Numbered from the stretch's first letter, positions 33,613-42,214 are shown. The stretch is 64,000 nucleotides of DNA from an uncultured Sphingobacteriaceae bacterium (GCA_946887045.1 CAMPKC010000017.1:1-64000); one strand, 5' to 3'. The notes: a model not told the origin generated them from the sequence alone. Program-made: numbers and translations.

Positions 33613-34923
33613 TTACACAGTTTTAACGTCCTTGGTATTATAATTTTCTATATCTGTGATGTAATTATTTTTTATCAAAAATTCAAAAAGAGGTTTCGCC
33701 TGTTCGGATACAGGCATATTGCGTGTTGTAATAATTTCATTTGTTTTCTTATCCAGGTATGGATAGGCATAGAGTTTAACGTTTTTGCTAAACAGGTCAC
33801 TCACATACGCCAATAATTCATCAGTGTAATTATCAGGAAAGCTTGAAGCGTCAAATATTCTCTTAAGATTCGCGATATTAGTAGAGATACCAACACTATG
33901 CGGTTTGCATCTGGCGAGATATTGAGCCAATTTATGATTTCGTGTGAAATTGGAGACTATTACTTTATTGCCCGTCGCTGTAAGCTCCTCGGCTTTTTTT
34001 GCGAATGTCTCCAAATCTCCGGTGCTTAATTCTTGTTCTCCGCTCAGTGTGTTAGACATCAAAACCTCAATCATTACGACCACATTCTTATCTTTCAGGT
34101 CTTGAGAGCGCTTAAATTGCTCTACTGCGCTGTTAAACAAATCGAAGTTAGGTATTGACTTTTGTTTATACTTCGTACGTAAGATCATGATATCCTTTTT
34201 ATAAAGAAGATCATTTGACTGACAAGCATTTCCATTCTTGTCGAATATGGCCGCACTGGAAAATCCTTTTGCAATAAGATATAAATTAACCAGTCGATCA
34301 TTAGCGTTTTGAAAAACCGGACCGCGCAGGTTAATCACGTCGATTTCAACCGACCCCATCGATAGATTGTCGACCAACGATTCAATCATAGTTTGCACAT
34401 CATGCCGTAAGAAGTATGCGGCATACACCAAATTAACACCAATTATCCCGAGTACATTTTGCTGCAAAGTTGCATCACTATCTAATAAACGTACATGAAA
34501 GATAATATCATTAGCTTCGCCACCGGCCGTTGCCTGAAATCTGATTCCCATCCAGCCATGTGGATCGTTGGTTTTATTAAAGTTTAATGTGGTTACTGTA
34601 TTAGCAAAAGCAAAGAAACTACGGCCTTTATATTTCTGATCTGTCAACCTTTCTGCGAGCAATGAAAATTCGTGGCCGAGCATCTTTTTCAACCTGGACT
34701 TACTCACATAACGTCCAGATTCTTCAACTCCGTAGATGGAGTTACTGAAAACCATATCATAAGCAGACATTGTTTTTGCAACAGTTCCGGACGCTGCTCC
34801 GGCAGTAAAGAAATTACGGGCAACTTCCTGACCTGCACCTATTTCCGCAAATGTTCCATAGATATTTTCGTCCAGATTAATTTTAAGGGCTTTTCTTTTA
34901 GTTTCGGGAATTTCTCTAACCAT
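33613..34923 (-). CDS. conserved protein of unknown function (YGTFAEIGAGQEVA family)
   Basis: 436 residues from the ATG at 34923, giving MVREIPETKRKALKINLDEN and then IYGTFAEIGAGQEVARNFF. A strongly conserved start, FFTAGAASGTVAKTMSAYDMVFS and MGIRFQATAGGEANDIIFHVRLLDSD are seen. I recall homologues across many phyla that are sometimes labelled TonB-dependent receptor, which this is not: there is no signal peptide and no beta-barrel pattern. It is cytosolic by composition. The function is unknown. A TAAATTTG box ends 3 nt before the ATG. Confidence 0.85.
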   Translation of the reverse strand: MVREIPETKRKALKINLDENIYGTFAEIGAGQEVARNFFTAGAASGTVAKTMSAYDMVFSNSIYGVEESGRYVSKSRLKKMLGHEFSLLAERLTDQKYKGRSFFAFANTVTTLNFNKTNDPHGWMGIRFQATAGGEANDIIFHVRLLDSDATLQQNVLGIIGVNLVYAAYFLRHDVQTMIESLVDNLSMGSVEIDVINLRGPVFQNANDRLVNLYLIAKGFSSAAIFDKNGNACQSNDLLYKKDIMILRTKYKQKSIPNFDLFNSAVEQFKRSQDLKDKNVVVMIEVLMSNTLSGEQELSTGDLETFAKKAEELTATGNKVIVSNFTRNHKLAQYLARCKPHSVGISTNIANLKRIFDASSFPDNYTDELLAYVSDLFSKNVKLYAYPYLDKKTNEIITTRNMPVSEQAKPLFEFLIKNNYITDIENYNTKDVKTV

Positions 34924-34926
34924 AGC

Positions 34927-34934
34927 CAAATTTA
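34927..34934 (-). promoter_or_regulatory. -7 box (TAAATTTG) abutting the start codon of the conserved unknown gene
   Basis: Exact consensus on the minus strand, with three bases (GCT) between it and the ATG at 34923. Confidence 0.5.
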
Positions 34935-34956
34935 CAAATTTGAAGCAGGAGAAATA

Positions 34957-34993
34957 AAAAAAGCGCCGTTTTCTTTCGAAAACAGCGCTTTTA
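34957..34993 (-). terminator. terminator after hsp20
   Basis: A hairpin with GTTTTC/GAAAAC and GCGC/GCGC pairing, one bulge, and a T-run on the minus strand, 18 nt past the hsp20 stop codon. Confidence 0.75.
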
Positions 34994-35010
34994 AACTAAA
35001 CTCAACCCAA

Positions 35011-35448
35011 TTATTTTATTGAAATTTCTCTTGTTAAAGATTTAGCTTCTTCTTTTTTGGCGACAGAAATTTTCAAAATTCCGTCAACGTATTCGGCATC
35101 AATTTTCTCCTGGTCGGCAGTTTCCGGCAAGGTAAATGAGCGAACAAAAGAAGAATAACTATACTCTCGTTTGTTATACCTCTTTCCTTCCTGGGTATCT
35201 TCAGATTTCTTCTCAACAGAAATATTTAAAACATATTTGTCGAGGTTAATTTTAAAATCTTCCTTTTTCAACCCAGGCGCAGCCAACTCAATATGAAAGT
35301 CGTTCTCAGTTTCGGCGATATTAACCGCGGGAACTTTTGTTGTAAGACGGTCTGAAATAAAAGTGTCATTAAATAGAGACTCAAAAACATCGGTGAATGG
35401 GTTTAAAGCATTGCCTTTAGCGCCATTAGAAAATTTTACTAGTGTCAT
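35011..35448 (-). CDS. Hsp20/alpha-crystallin family small heat-shock protein
   Basis: A 145-residue holdase. The alpha-crystallin domain begins VNIAETENDFHIELAAPGLKKEDFKI near residue 47, ends LPETADQEKIDAEYVDGILKI, and is followed by the tail KSLTREISIK with an I-x-I-type motif. The N-terminus has the FNPFTDVFESLF pattern typical of bacterial members. It binds unfolding proteins without ATP. It is a single gene ended by a hairpin terminator. Confidence 0.95.
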   Translation of the reverse strand: MTLVKFSNGAKGNALNPFTDVFESLFNDTFISDRLTTKVPAVNIAETENDFHIELAAPGLKKEDFKINLDKYVLNISVEKKSEDTQEGKRYNKREYSYSSFVRSFTLPETADQEKIDAEYVDGILKISVAKKEEAKSLTREISIK

Positions 35449-35591
35449 TTTTAAAATCCTCCTATTTGTTTTTTATTGTTTTTTAACACAAAATATCAAG
35501 CTTTATACCAAAAACATATTGAGAAAAAAAACGTTAAATGATAAGTCAGATTGACATTTACCAAAATTATTTACCGACAAAATTTCCTTTT

Positions 35592-36038
35592 ATGAACCTG
35601 GACCTATTTAATTACAAGACATATATTCCTGTCCGCTTTGGAGACTTAAATGCCTTCGGAATTGTAAACAATAATATATATCTGACTTACTTCGAAATCG
35701 CACATACAGAGTACTGGAAAAAAATAATCCAGTGGGAAAGCAAGTCGAAAGGAATAATCATCGGCAAGGCCGAAATAGCCTACCTTAAACCCATAATGTT
35801 TAACGACGAAGTATATGCTTATGTTCGAACCGCACGTATCGGTAACTGTAGCTTTGATGTAGAATACGCACTAACCGTTAAAAAACCAGAAGGCGAAGTT
35901 TTGTGTACTACAGGAAAAACAGTGTGTGTGTTTTATGATTTCGCAGAAGGCAAACCAGCCGTTATCCCAGAAGTTCAGCGCGAGAAAATGATTGCTTTCG
36001 AAGCTTTAGGTGAGGAGAATATCTTGTACAAAATGTAG
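35592..36038 (+). CDS. acyl-CoA thioesterase (hotdog fold)
   Basis: 148 residues from the ATG at 35592. The hotdog pattern is IPVRFGDLNAFGIVNNNIYLTYFE near residue 12, where the usual catalytic Asp of the 4HBT family (D in RxxDxDxxxHVNN) reads RFGDLNAFGIVNN. It also has GIIIGKAEIAYLKPI. The longer frame from 35538 is unlikely. Its last 33 bp overlap the 3' end of the convergent mgtC gene. Confidence 0.85.
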   Translation: MNLDLFNYKTYIPVRFGDLNAFGIVNNNIYLTYFEIAHTEYWKKIIQWESKSKGIIIGKAEIAYLKPIMFNDEVYAYVRTARIGNCSFDVEYALTVKKPEGEVLCTTGKTVCVFYDFAEGKPAVIPEVQREKMIAFEALGEENILYKM

Positions 36039-36653
36039 TTGAACCAGGTCTTCGTTAAACTTTCCCAAACGTTTCTTGCCGCCTGATACTTCTAACACAA
36101 CATGCATTTTTCCGCCATGCTTAGTAAGCTTCAATCGCCGGTAGTTTAGCTTATATTCTTTTATCAGTAATTCCAGATCGTCAAGGCTTTTCAAAACATC
36201 GTCTTTAAAGGTGATATTAAAAGTCTTCCTGGTATAAAAAAGATCCAGCAGTGTTTCTAACCCGCTGAACAAAGTAAGGACGGCGATAATTATTACAGTA
36301 AGAACCAAAGACAGCTGGAAATTAGCAATACCAATAAGCATTCCCAGAGATGCCACCACCCAGATTACAGATGCGGTGGTTAAACCCTTAACGGAAAGAC
36401 CGTCCTTAAATATAACACCGGCACCTATAAAACCTATTCCAGTAATAATATTAGCAGCAATCCGGTCGTCGCTTAAATTTCCTGCCTTCTGGGATACCAT
36501 TGTGAAAATTGTCGCGCCAAGACAAATCAGCACCATTGTTCTGAGGCCTGCTGACTTATTCTTATACTCCCTTTCAAAGCCTATTATACTTCCGCAGATG
36601 ACAGAAAAGCCAATCTTTATTAAATCAATATTATCTATGCTCAAATCAATCAT
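36006..36653 (-). CDS. MgtC/SapB family membrane protein
   Basis: 215 residues. The N-terminal 130 have the MgtC pattern: GSIIGFEREYKNKSAGLRTM, IITGIGFIGAGVIF and GLTTASVIWVVASLGM with several helices. The C-terminal 80 residues are soluble (ACT-like in the family). MgtC proteins act in growth at low magnesium and in acid or phagosome stress in several bacteria; the biochemical role is unsettled. The 3' end overlaps the convergent thioesterase gene by 33 bp. Confidence 0.9.
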   Translation of the reverse strand: MIDLSIDNIDLIKIGFSVICGSIIGFEREYKNKSAGLRTMVLICLGATIFTMVSQKAGNLSDDRIAANIITGIGFIGAGVIFKDGLSVKGLTTASVIWVVASLGMLIGIANFQLSLVLTVIIIAVLTLFSGLETLLDLFYTRKTFNITFKDDVLKSLDDLELLIKEYKLNYRRLKLTKHGGKMHVVLEVSGGKKRLGKFNEDLVQLHFVQDILLT

Positions 36654-36675
36654 TCTGTATCGACAACTATTTAAG

Positions 36676-38073
36676 TTAAAAAATTTTTCCCGGATTCAAT
36701 ATACCTTTCGGATCAAAAACTTGTTTGATTCCGCGCATAATTTTTAAATGAGTATCGGAAAATTTAATCGGCATAAATTCTCTTTGAACCAAGCCGATGC
36801 CATGCTCACCTGATATTGTCCCGCCAAGGGCAACCGTTAACTCAAAGATCTCGCGGATACCATCTTTCAAATTTGTTGTCCAATCTTCATCACTTATGTT
36901 GCCTTTTATTATGTTTACATGAAGATTTCCATCACCAGCATGACCGTAACAAACTGATTGAAAACCATATTTAAAACCAATTTCTTTTATGCCGTGAATT
37001 AACTGCGGTAATTCAGCCCGGGGTACCACCGTGTCTTCTTCTTTGTATATGGAATTCGATTTTACAGATAGAGGCATAACCCGCCGAATGCGCCACAACT
37101 CTTCCTTCTGAGCTGAGGAGTCGGCAAATAACACATCTAAGCATCCATTCGTTTCCAGCACTTCGTTTATTATCTCACATTCAGAAACCAGCACATCCAT
37201 ATTGTTCCCATCAACTTCAATTAAAAGAAAAGCCGCTGCGCCATCTTTCAAATCAAACTGAATTTTGTCGTATTCAATTACCCACTCAACTCCTTTTCGC
37301 TCCATAAATTCCAGTGCAGATGGAATAATTCCTTTACGAAAAATAGCTGAAACAGCGGCACATGCCTGTTCATTGCTTGGAAAAGACGCCATCATCAAAA
37401 CATCCTGTGTGGGACGAGGAATTAGCTTAACAACAATTTTTGTGATGATGCCCAATGTTCCTTCCGAGCCGACCATAAGCTGCGTAAGGCTATAACCCGA
37501 GGCGTTTTTGAGGGTATTAGCACCTGTCCAGATAATTTCTCCGGAAGGCAAAACCACTTCTAAATTAAGCACATACTCCCGGATAGTTCCATACTTTACC
37601 ACCCTGGGCCCGCCGGATGTTAAAGAAATATTGCCGCCCATAAAACAACTTCCTTTACTCGAGGGATCGACAGGATAAAGCAAACCCTTCTCCGCGACGG
37701 CATCCATAAAAACCTGAGTGATTACACCGGGCTCTAAAGTTGCCTGCAGGTTACGCTCGTCAATCTCTAGAATTCTATTCAGTTTTTCAAGAGACATCAG
37801 CAAACCTCCATAAACAGGAAGGGCACCGCCAGACAAGCCTGTTCCCCCACCCCGGGCTGTAACGGGAATATTATGTTCATTACAAAGCTTGACAAGCAAG
37901 GAGACCTGATCTGACGAATGCGGCTTTACCACAACATCAGGATAAAACTGAAGATCCTCCGTCTCGTCCTGACTATAATTCTCCATGTCTGCTTTTGACG
38001 CAATGGTATTTTCAGCCCCCGCAATCCGCGTTATCTGAGAAAGGAGATCCTCCGTTATTTTATTAAAGGTCAT
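36676..38073 (-). CDS. FAD-binding oxidase of the GlcD/D-lactate dehydrogenase type
   Basis: A 465-residue flavoprotein. The FAD-binding PCMH-type domain has VTARGGGTGLSGGALPVYGG near residue 72, GGNISLTSGGPRVVKYGTIR near 149, and SEGTLGIITKI near 202. The C-terminal oxidase domain has CYGHAGDGNLHVNII and SGEHGIGLVQREFM. Candidates are glycolate, D-lactate or 2-hydroxyglutarate oxidation. It overlaps the 3' end of folB by 11 bp, so the two are in one transcript. Confidence 0.9.
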   Translation of the reverse strand: MTFNKITEDLLSQITRIAGAENTIASKADMENYSQDETEDLQFYPDVVVKPHSSDQVSLLVKLCNEHNIPVTARGGGTGLSGGALPVYGGLLMSLEKLNRILEIDERNLQATLEPGVITQVFMDAVAEKGLLYPVDPSSKGSCFMGGNISLTSGGPRVVKYGTIREYVLNLEVVLPSGEIIWTGANTLKNASGYSLTQLMVGSEGTLGIITKIVVKLIPRPTQDVLMMASFPSNEQACAAVSAIFRKGIIPSALEFMERKGVEWVIEYDKIQFDLKDGAAAFLLIEVDGNNMDVLVSECEIINEVLETNGCLDVLFADSSAQKEELWRIRRVMPLSVKSNSIYKEEDTVVPRAELPQLIHGIKEIGFKYGFQSVCYGHAGDGNLHVNIIKGNISDEDWTTNLKDGIREIFELTVALGGTISGEHGIGLVQREFMPIKFSDTHLKIMRGIKQVFDPKGILNPGKIF

Positions 38074-38437
38074 TATTTGAATAAATTAATTCTACCAGTG
38101 AGTTTTTTACCTCGCCTTTAACCGGAAGATTCAATTTTCTGATCCCAACTTTTACGTTATTCAGTTTAGGAAATTCAGAAATAATCGATTTCAGAATCCG
38201 GTGAGCAACCGTTTCGAGAAGTTTCCTTTGAGTTTTCATCTCGAACGCAGCTATTTCAAAAAGCCGTTCGTAATTAACGGTGTCAGAAAGTTCATCATTA
38301 AGATTTTCTTCAACTGCCATTTCTGTATTTATATCCACTAAAAACTCATTGCCTGCCTTTTGTTCCTCCGAATAATATCCGTGGTATGCGAAAAAACGAA
38401 TTCCCTCTAAAGCCACCTTTTGTGTGATACTTGCCAT
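38063..38437 (-). CDS. folB: dihydroneopterin aldolase
   Basis: A 124-residue protein with KVALEGIRFFAYHGYYSEEQKAGNEF at the start (the conserved GYxxEE), and VNYERLFEIA and LLETVAHRILKSII later. It catalyses a step in the folate pathway, splitting dihydroneopterin to 6-hydroxymethyl-dihydropterin. It is the first gene of a two-gene unit with the FAD oxidase. A TAAATTTG box ends 4 nt before its ATG, suggesting a leaderless mRNA. Confidence 0.94.
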   Translation of the reverse strand: MASITQKVALEGIRFFAYHGYYSEEQKAGNEFLVDINTEMAVEENLNDELSDTVNYERLFEIAAFEMKTQRKLLETVAHRILKSIISEFPKLNNVKVGIRKLNLPVKGEVKNSLVELIYSNNDL

Positions 38438-38441
38438 ACAG

Positions 38442-38449
38442 CAAATTTA
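38442..38449 (-). promoter_or_regulatory. -7 box (TAAATTTG) abutting folB start
   Basis: Exact consensus on the minus strand; the four bases CTGT separate it from the ATG at 38437. Confidence 0.55.
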
Positions 38450-38550
38450 TAGTTAATGGTTTACTTTACGCATATTATGACACATCGCGTTGCTTTTTAC
38501 TTTTTGAAAAGATAACTTGCGGGCGTTTCATATTTATCAGATTATAAAAA

Positions 38551-39189
38551 ATGAGAATAAATACTTTTATAGCAGCCGGGATTTTTATGTTGGCTGCTTG
38601 TAAAAATGATACAGAAAAACGTCTTCCGATTTTAGGAGAGCGTGAGCCTGTAGAAAAGCAAGTAAATGGCAAAACAATAACCGACACGATTTATCAAACC
38701 ATTCCTGACTTTAACTTTATTAATCAGGATAGCGCCAGTATAACTAATAGAGATTTTGATGGCAAAATATACGTAGCAGATTTTTTCTTTACTTCCTGCA
38801 CCTCCATTTGTCCTATTATGCATAGAAACATGTTGAACGTTTATAACGAATTCCAAGGAAACGAGCAGGTCAAAATTTTATCGCATACAATTGACTTTAA
38901 ATATGATACGCCTTCGAAATTGAAGGATTATGCTGAGAAGCTAGGTGTTAAAGGCGATCAATGGCAATTCGTTAAAGGCACAAAAGACTCTGTTTATCGT
39001 CTTGCAGAAAAAAATTATCTGGTTGCTGTTTCAGAAGACTCGACAGCCAGAGACGGCTTTATTCATCAAGGCTGGTTTATTTTGGTTGATAAAAAAAGAA
39101 GGCTCAGAGGCGCATACGACGGCACAAAACCAGATCAGGTTGATCAGCTTATTGCTGACATGAAAACGTTACTGAAGGAAGACCAATAA
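38551..39189 (+). CDS. SCO1/SenC family lipoprotein
   Basis: 212 residues. A lipoprotein signal ends at Cys17 (MLAAC). The thioredoxin-like domain has the copper site FFTSCTSICPIMH (CxxxC) and the third ligand His in GFIHQGWFILVD. SCO proteins deliver copper to the CuA site of cytochrome oxidase or act as thiol reductants. Its stop overlaps the cytochrome c start by one base (TAATG), so they are translationally linked. The downstream cytochrome c fits a respiratory role. Confidence 0.92.
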   Translation: MRINTFIAAGIFMLAACKNDTEKRLPILGEREPVEKQVNGKTITDTIYQTIPDFNFINQDSASITNRDFDGKIYVADFFFTSCTSICPIMHRNMLNVYNEFQGNEQVKILSHTIDFKYDTPSKLKDYAEKLGVKGDQWQFVKGTKDSVYRLAEKNYLVAVSEDSTARDGFIHQGWFILVDKKRRLRGAYDGTKPDQVDQLIADMKTLLKEDQ

Positions 39190-39626
39190 TGCGCTACGCT
39201 ATATTATTTCTTACGGGACTTTTTGGGCTGATGTTTATTCTCTATTCATGCCAAAGCGAGAATGAATTGAATTATGCGAGATATTATAGCACTGGCAAGC
39301 AGGTATATGAACAGCATTGTCAAAATTGCCACGGTATCGATGGAAAAGGACTGGCTAAATTATATCCTCCCCTAACAGATTCTGTTTTCCTTAAGGACCA
39401 AAAATCAAAACTGGCCTGCATTATAAAATATGGAATGGAAGACACAATTTCGATAAACGGGATAGAGTTTTCTAATAAAATGCCCGCCGAATCGCACCTT
39501 CCTGATATTGATATTGCAGCAGTAATTACCTACATAACAAATTCTTTTGGAAACCAGCAAGGCTTCTATGATGTTGACAATGCGGCAAAAGATTTGAAAG
39601 CTTGCGGAGATATGAATGAAAATTAG
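39189..39626 (+). CDS. c-type cytochrome, lipid-anchored or membrane-bound
   Basis: 145 residues. The N-terminus is hydrophobic (ILFLTGLFGLMFILYSC) and ends in a possible lipobox cysteine. One CQNCHG haem motif near residue 41 is followed by DGKGLAKLYPPL, and the axial Met is probably in SNKMPAE near residue 98. It is a class I cytochrome c with the ITYITNSFGN C-terminal helix. The gene overlaps its neighbours on both sides (1 nt and 11 nt), so it is in an operon with SCO and SemiSWEET. Confidence 0.9.
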   Translation: MRYAILFLTGLFGLMFILYSCQSENELNYARYYSTGKQVYEQHCQNCHGIDGKGLAKLYPPLTDSVFLKDQKSKLACIIKYGMEDTISINGIEFSNKMPAESHLPDIDIAAVITYITNSFGNQQGFYDVDNAAKDLKACGDMNEN

Positions 39627-39879
39627 CAATGAAATGGTGGGTATTTTAGCCGGTGTGCTAACCTCTACAGCCATGATCCCACAATTAATTAAAACGATAA
39701 AAGAAAAAAACGCAGAAAATATCTCCCCTTTTATGGTGATAATTCTCATCCTTGGCACCGGAACATGGAGTTATTACGGAGTTTTAAAAGATGATCTCCC
39801 TATTATAATAACTAATGGATTTTCTTGCCTGGTTAATAGTGTTATGCTGTTTTTTAAAGTAAAATTCACTAAAACTTGA
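39616..39879 (+). CDS. SemiSWEET-type small transporter
   Basis: 87 residues with three transmembrane helices, the single-MtN3/PQ-loop unit that dimerises in SemiSWEETs: VGILAGVLTSTAMIPQLIKTIKEKNAENISPFM with the PQ motif, then GTWSYYGVLKDDLPIIITNGFSCLVNSVMLFFK. Such proteins transport sugars in other bacteria. It overlaps the cytochrome c gene by 11 bp, an odd combination with a respiratory pair. Confidence 0.88.
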   Translation: MKISNEMVGILAGVLTSTAMIPQLIKTIKEKNAENISPFMVIILILGTGTWSYYGVLKDDLPIIITNGFSCLVNSVMLFFKVKFTKT

Positions 39880-40047
39880 AAACTGCTTCATCCGATTACA
39901 ATCTAGGGCTCTGGATTGTAACATTATGACAACATTGTTGATTGAGGTCATGTTCTCAAAGGCTATATTACATGAAAGTTAAAAGAGTTGTTAAGTTTGT
40001 ACAAACAATTCAATTCGAAAATGTTTGTACAAATAAATTCAAGCGTT

Positions 40048-40359
40048 ATGAAAAATTTAAAACCCCTTGCTTTTGCTGCAGCAATGACATTCATGTTTGC
40101 ATGTGGAGAGAAAACCGATGTTGTTGAATCAGGAACCTACTCTGGTACTGTAAATGAAGTTGAAGCTGACAAATCGGAAATTTATGTTAAAACTGATGAC
40201 GGAAAACTGCTCGAACTTTACTTTACAGATTCTACCAGCTTGACAAGAAATGATGAGACTGTAGCCTTTGATCAATTAGTTGAAGGCAAAAAAGTTGAAG
40301 TTGTTGTTGAAAAAGTTGGAAATAAATTAGATCCAAAAGCTGTTAGAATTCTGGAATAA
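40048..40359 (+). CDS. small lipoprotein of unknown function
   Basis: 103 residues from the ATG at 40048, giving MKNLKPLAFAAAMTFMFAC with a lipobox at Cys19; the longer frame to 39988 would place the signal internally. The mature part looks like a small beta-barrel (YSGTVNEVEADKSEIYVKTD ... LVEGKKVEVVVEKVG), similar in pattern to OB-like or DUF5666-like modules, but this is not certain. Its stop abuts the DUF2231 gene start (TAAATG), so they are co-transcribed. Confidence 0.7.
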   Translation: MKNLKPLAFAAAMTFMFACGEKTDVVESGTYSGTVNEVEADKSEIYVKTDDGKLLELYFTDSTSLTRNDETVAFDQLVEGKKVEVVVEKVGNKLDPKAVRILE

Positions 40360-40854
40360 ATGCCTGAAGCTTTCCTTACGCGAGAAGAAATCTGGCACCC
40401 ATTAAGTGTTCACTTTCCTATCGCTCTCTTAGTTTTTGCAACTATAATCAAACTTTTAGCACTTGTTTTAAAAGAACAACAACGCTATATCTGGGAAACA
40501 TTGGGGAGCCTAATGCTTTTTGCTGGCTCCCTTTTGGCATGGTTATCCATCTACACAGGAGATCTCGCTGATGGAATTGTAGCAAGAACGCTGTGTGATC
40601 CTACCATTCTTAAAAGCCATGAAATCGCCGCTTTCACCATGGCGTATTTATTCACTTCAGCCTCTCTGATAAACCTTGTTCTTTTATCAGGCAAATTAAC
40701 GGTTAAGCTTTTGAATCCGCTTAAATATGCTCTCGTTCTAGTAATGCTGGCAGGTTCAGGTTACCTTACATATACCGCACATCTTGGTGCAAGCCTTGTA
40801 TACCAGCAAGGTGCCGGAGTGCACAAGCCGTCTTCCGACTGCAAAGATTTTTAA
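40360..40854 (+). CDS. DUF2231 membrane protein
   Basis: 164 residues with four hydrophobic helices. It matches the DUF2231 pattern: WHPLSVHFPIALLVFATIIKLL at the start with the conserved His-Pro and His-Phe-Pro, GSLLAWLSIYTGDLADGIV, and LTYTAHLGASLVYQQGAGV near the end. Such domains are often found in haem- or cytochrome-related membrane proteins. Here it follows a small lipoprotein directly and a SCO/cytochrome c group just upstream, which fits a redox role; this is inference. Confidence 0.85.
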   Translation: MPEAFLTREEIWHPLSVHFPIALLVFATIIKLLALVLKEQQRYIWETLGSLMLFAGSLLAWLSIYTGDLADGIVARTLCDPTILKSHEIAAFTMAYLFTSASLINLVLLSGKLTVKLLNPLKYALVLVMLAGSGYLTYTAHLGASLVYQQGAGVHKPSSDCKDF

Positions 40855-40901
40855 GATTGCGACACATGACGGCGGACCTTCTTTTGCCATCAAAAAATCA
40901 A

Positions 40902-42200
40902 TTAATGATTCTTCTTTTTATTCATTTTCGCCTTTAAACCCGAACTATAGTTGTAATTTTTAGAATTACTTGCTTTCTTTTCATGAAAGGCTGCCCCCCG
41001 CTCTTCCACCGGATTTTGAGATTTCACGGTTTTTGGCTTCCTGTTTTCATTCTCTTTCGGCTCAACATCAATAATTAAATTTTCCGGTAAATCGGCAACC
41101 GGAATACGCTGTCCGATAGCTTGTTCTATTTTACGAACCATCGGCAATTCCAGATCGGTTGTAAAAGTCAAAGCCATTGTTTCATCATCCGGGCTCTTCT
41201 GTAAAATCCGACCGATAAACATTTCCTTCTCCTCCGGCAATTCAGCTTGAATTATGAAGGGAACGCCTGTCAAATCCAAATGCAGCTTTAACTCATTCGC
41301 AACTATTAGAACTCTGATTTTATCACTTTCATAAAAGTCTTCGATACTTGTTAAACCAAAAGATTCGAAAAATATGGGATTTAGAATGGCAACTTCATCT
41401 TTCAACGTAAGTTTTAAATGATTGTATACCTTTTCTGCCGTTAATCGGGTATTGACAAATACCACAGTTTTGGTAAACACTTCTGAATCGTTCAACAACA
41501 AACTTAGCAGGTTCACTTTGGTGCGAAAATTTGGAACGTGATACAAAAGCTGCTGATAGGTAGTTACCGAAGTTTCACCCAAGTCCTCGCTCTCCAGCAC
41601 AAAAGGTTGTTTAATAAAAGGATCAATCATTTTATAAAGCCTTTCGTGCAAAACCTCCGCAAATATCAAGTGCTGACATTTCGAGATGCTGTTAGCTAAT
41701 TCTACCACCGGTAATTGCAAACCCTGTTTTACGATCAATTCTGCATCGTCAACAACAAACATTATAATTTTATTAAGATTCAGGCCCAGTTTCAGGTACA
41801 GAGCCCTTGCTCTATCGGGAGTAGCAACAACAATATCGCACCCATCGGTCAGATCATTCATCTGGCTTTCTATACCAGGTGCAGCATAAAGGCCGACAAT
41901 GCGAATCGTTTTATTTTTATTCAGCAATTCAAACTGCTCAATTACAGAAAGAACTCTTTCCTTATCGGGAACCAGTATCAATGCACGTGGAGCATCTTCA
42001 AAACCATTTTTCAATCGGGTTAAAACACCCAAGATATACGTACTGGTTTTGCCGCATCCTTCCGGACCGACAGCAATTATATCCTGCCCGCCGATAATTC
42101 GGGTCATTGTTTTAACCTGAATCTCTTTCGGATTAATAAAACCAGCATCTGTAATAGAGCGTACTAATGATTTATTAAGCTTTAATTTTTCTAACCACAC
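40902..42200 (-). CDS. divergent DEAD-box-like helicase with altered motifs
   Basis: 432 residues from a GTG at 42200. The N-terminus has the Q-motif pattern GFINPKEIQVKTMTRIIGGQD, then motif I as GPEGCGKTST (usually AxTGxGKT), VATPDRARALYL (Ib), and VVDDAELIV in place of DEAD. Domain 2 has VVFVNTRLTAEKVYNHL (motif IV region), but the HRxGRxGR motif VI reads MFIGRILQKSP. The basic C-terminal tail (KMNKKKNH) is typical of RNA helicases. ATP binding may persist; ATP hydrolysis or unwinding is doubtful. A TAAATTTC box ends 6 nt before the GTG. Confidence 0.8.
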   Translation of the reverse strand: MWLEKLKLNKSLVRSITDAGFINPKEIQVKTMTRIIGGQDIIAVGPEGCGKTSTYILGVLTRLKNGFEDAPRALILVPDKERVLSVIEQFELLNKNKTIRIVGLYAAPGIESQMNDLTDGCDIVVATPDRARALYLKLGLNLNKIIMFVVDDAELIVKQGLQLPVVELANSISKCQHLIFAEVLHERLYKMIDPFIKQPFVLESEDLGETSVTTYQQLLYHVPNFRTKVNLLSLLLNDSEVFTKTVVFVNTRLTAEKVYNHLKLTLKDEVAILNPIFFESFGLTSIEDFYESDKIRVLIVANELKLHLDLTGVPFIIQAELPEEKEMFIGRILQKSPDDETMALTFTTDLELPMVRKIEQAIGQRIPVADLPENLIIDVEPKENENRKPKTVKSQNPVEERGAAFHEKKASNSKNYNYSSGLKAKMNKKKNH

Positions 42201-42206
42201 AACGAC

Positions 42207-42214
42207 GAAATTTA
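42207..42214 (-). promoter_or_regulatory. -7-like box (TAAATTTC) near the GTG start of the helicase
   Basis: Seven of eight positions match TAnnTTTG on the minus strand; it ends 6 nt before the GTG at 42200. Confidence 0.35.

Noticed and set aside
39942..40127. 61-codon plus-strand frame before the small lipoprotein
   Set aside because: Overlaps the better-supported lipoprotein start at 40048 in another frame; Cys-rich reading is chance.
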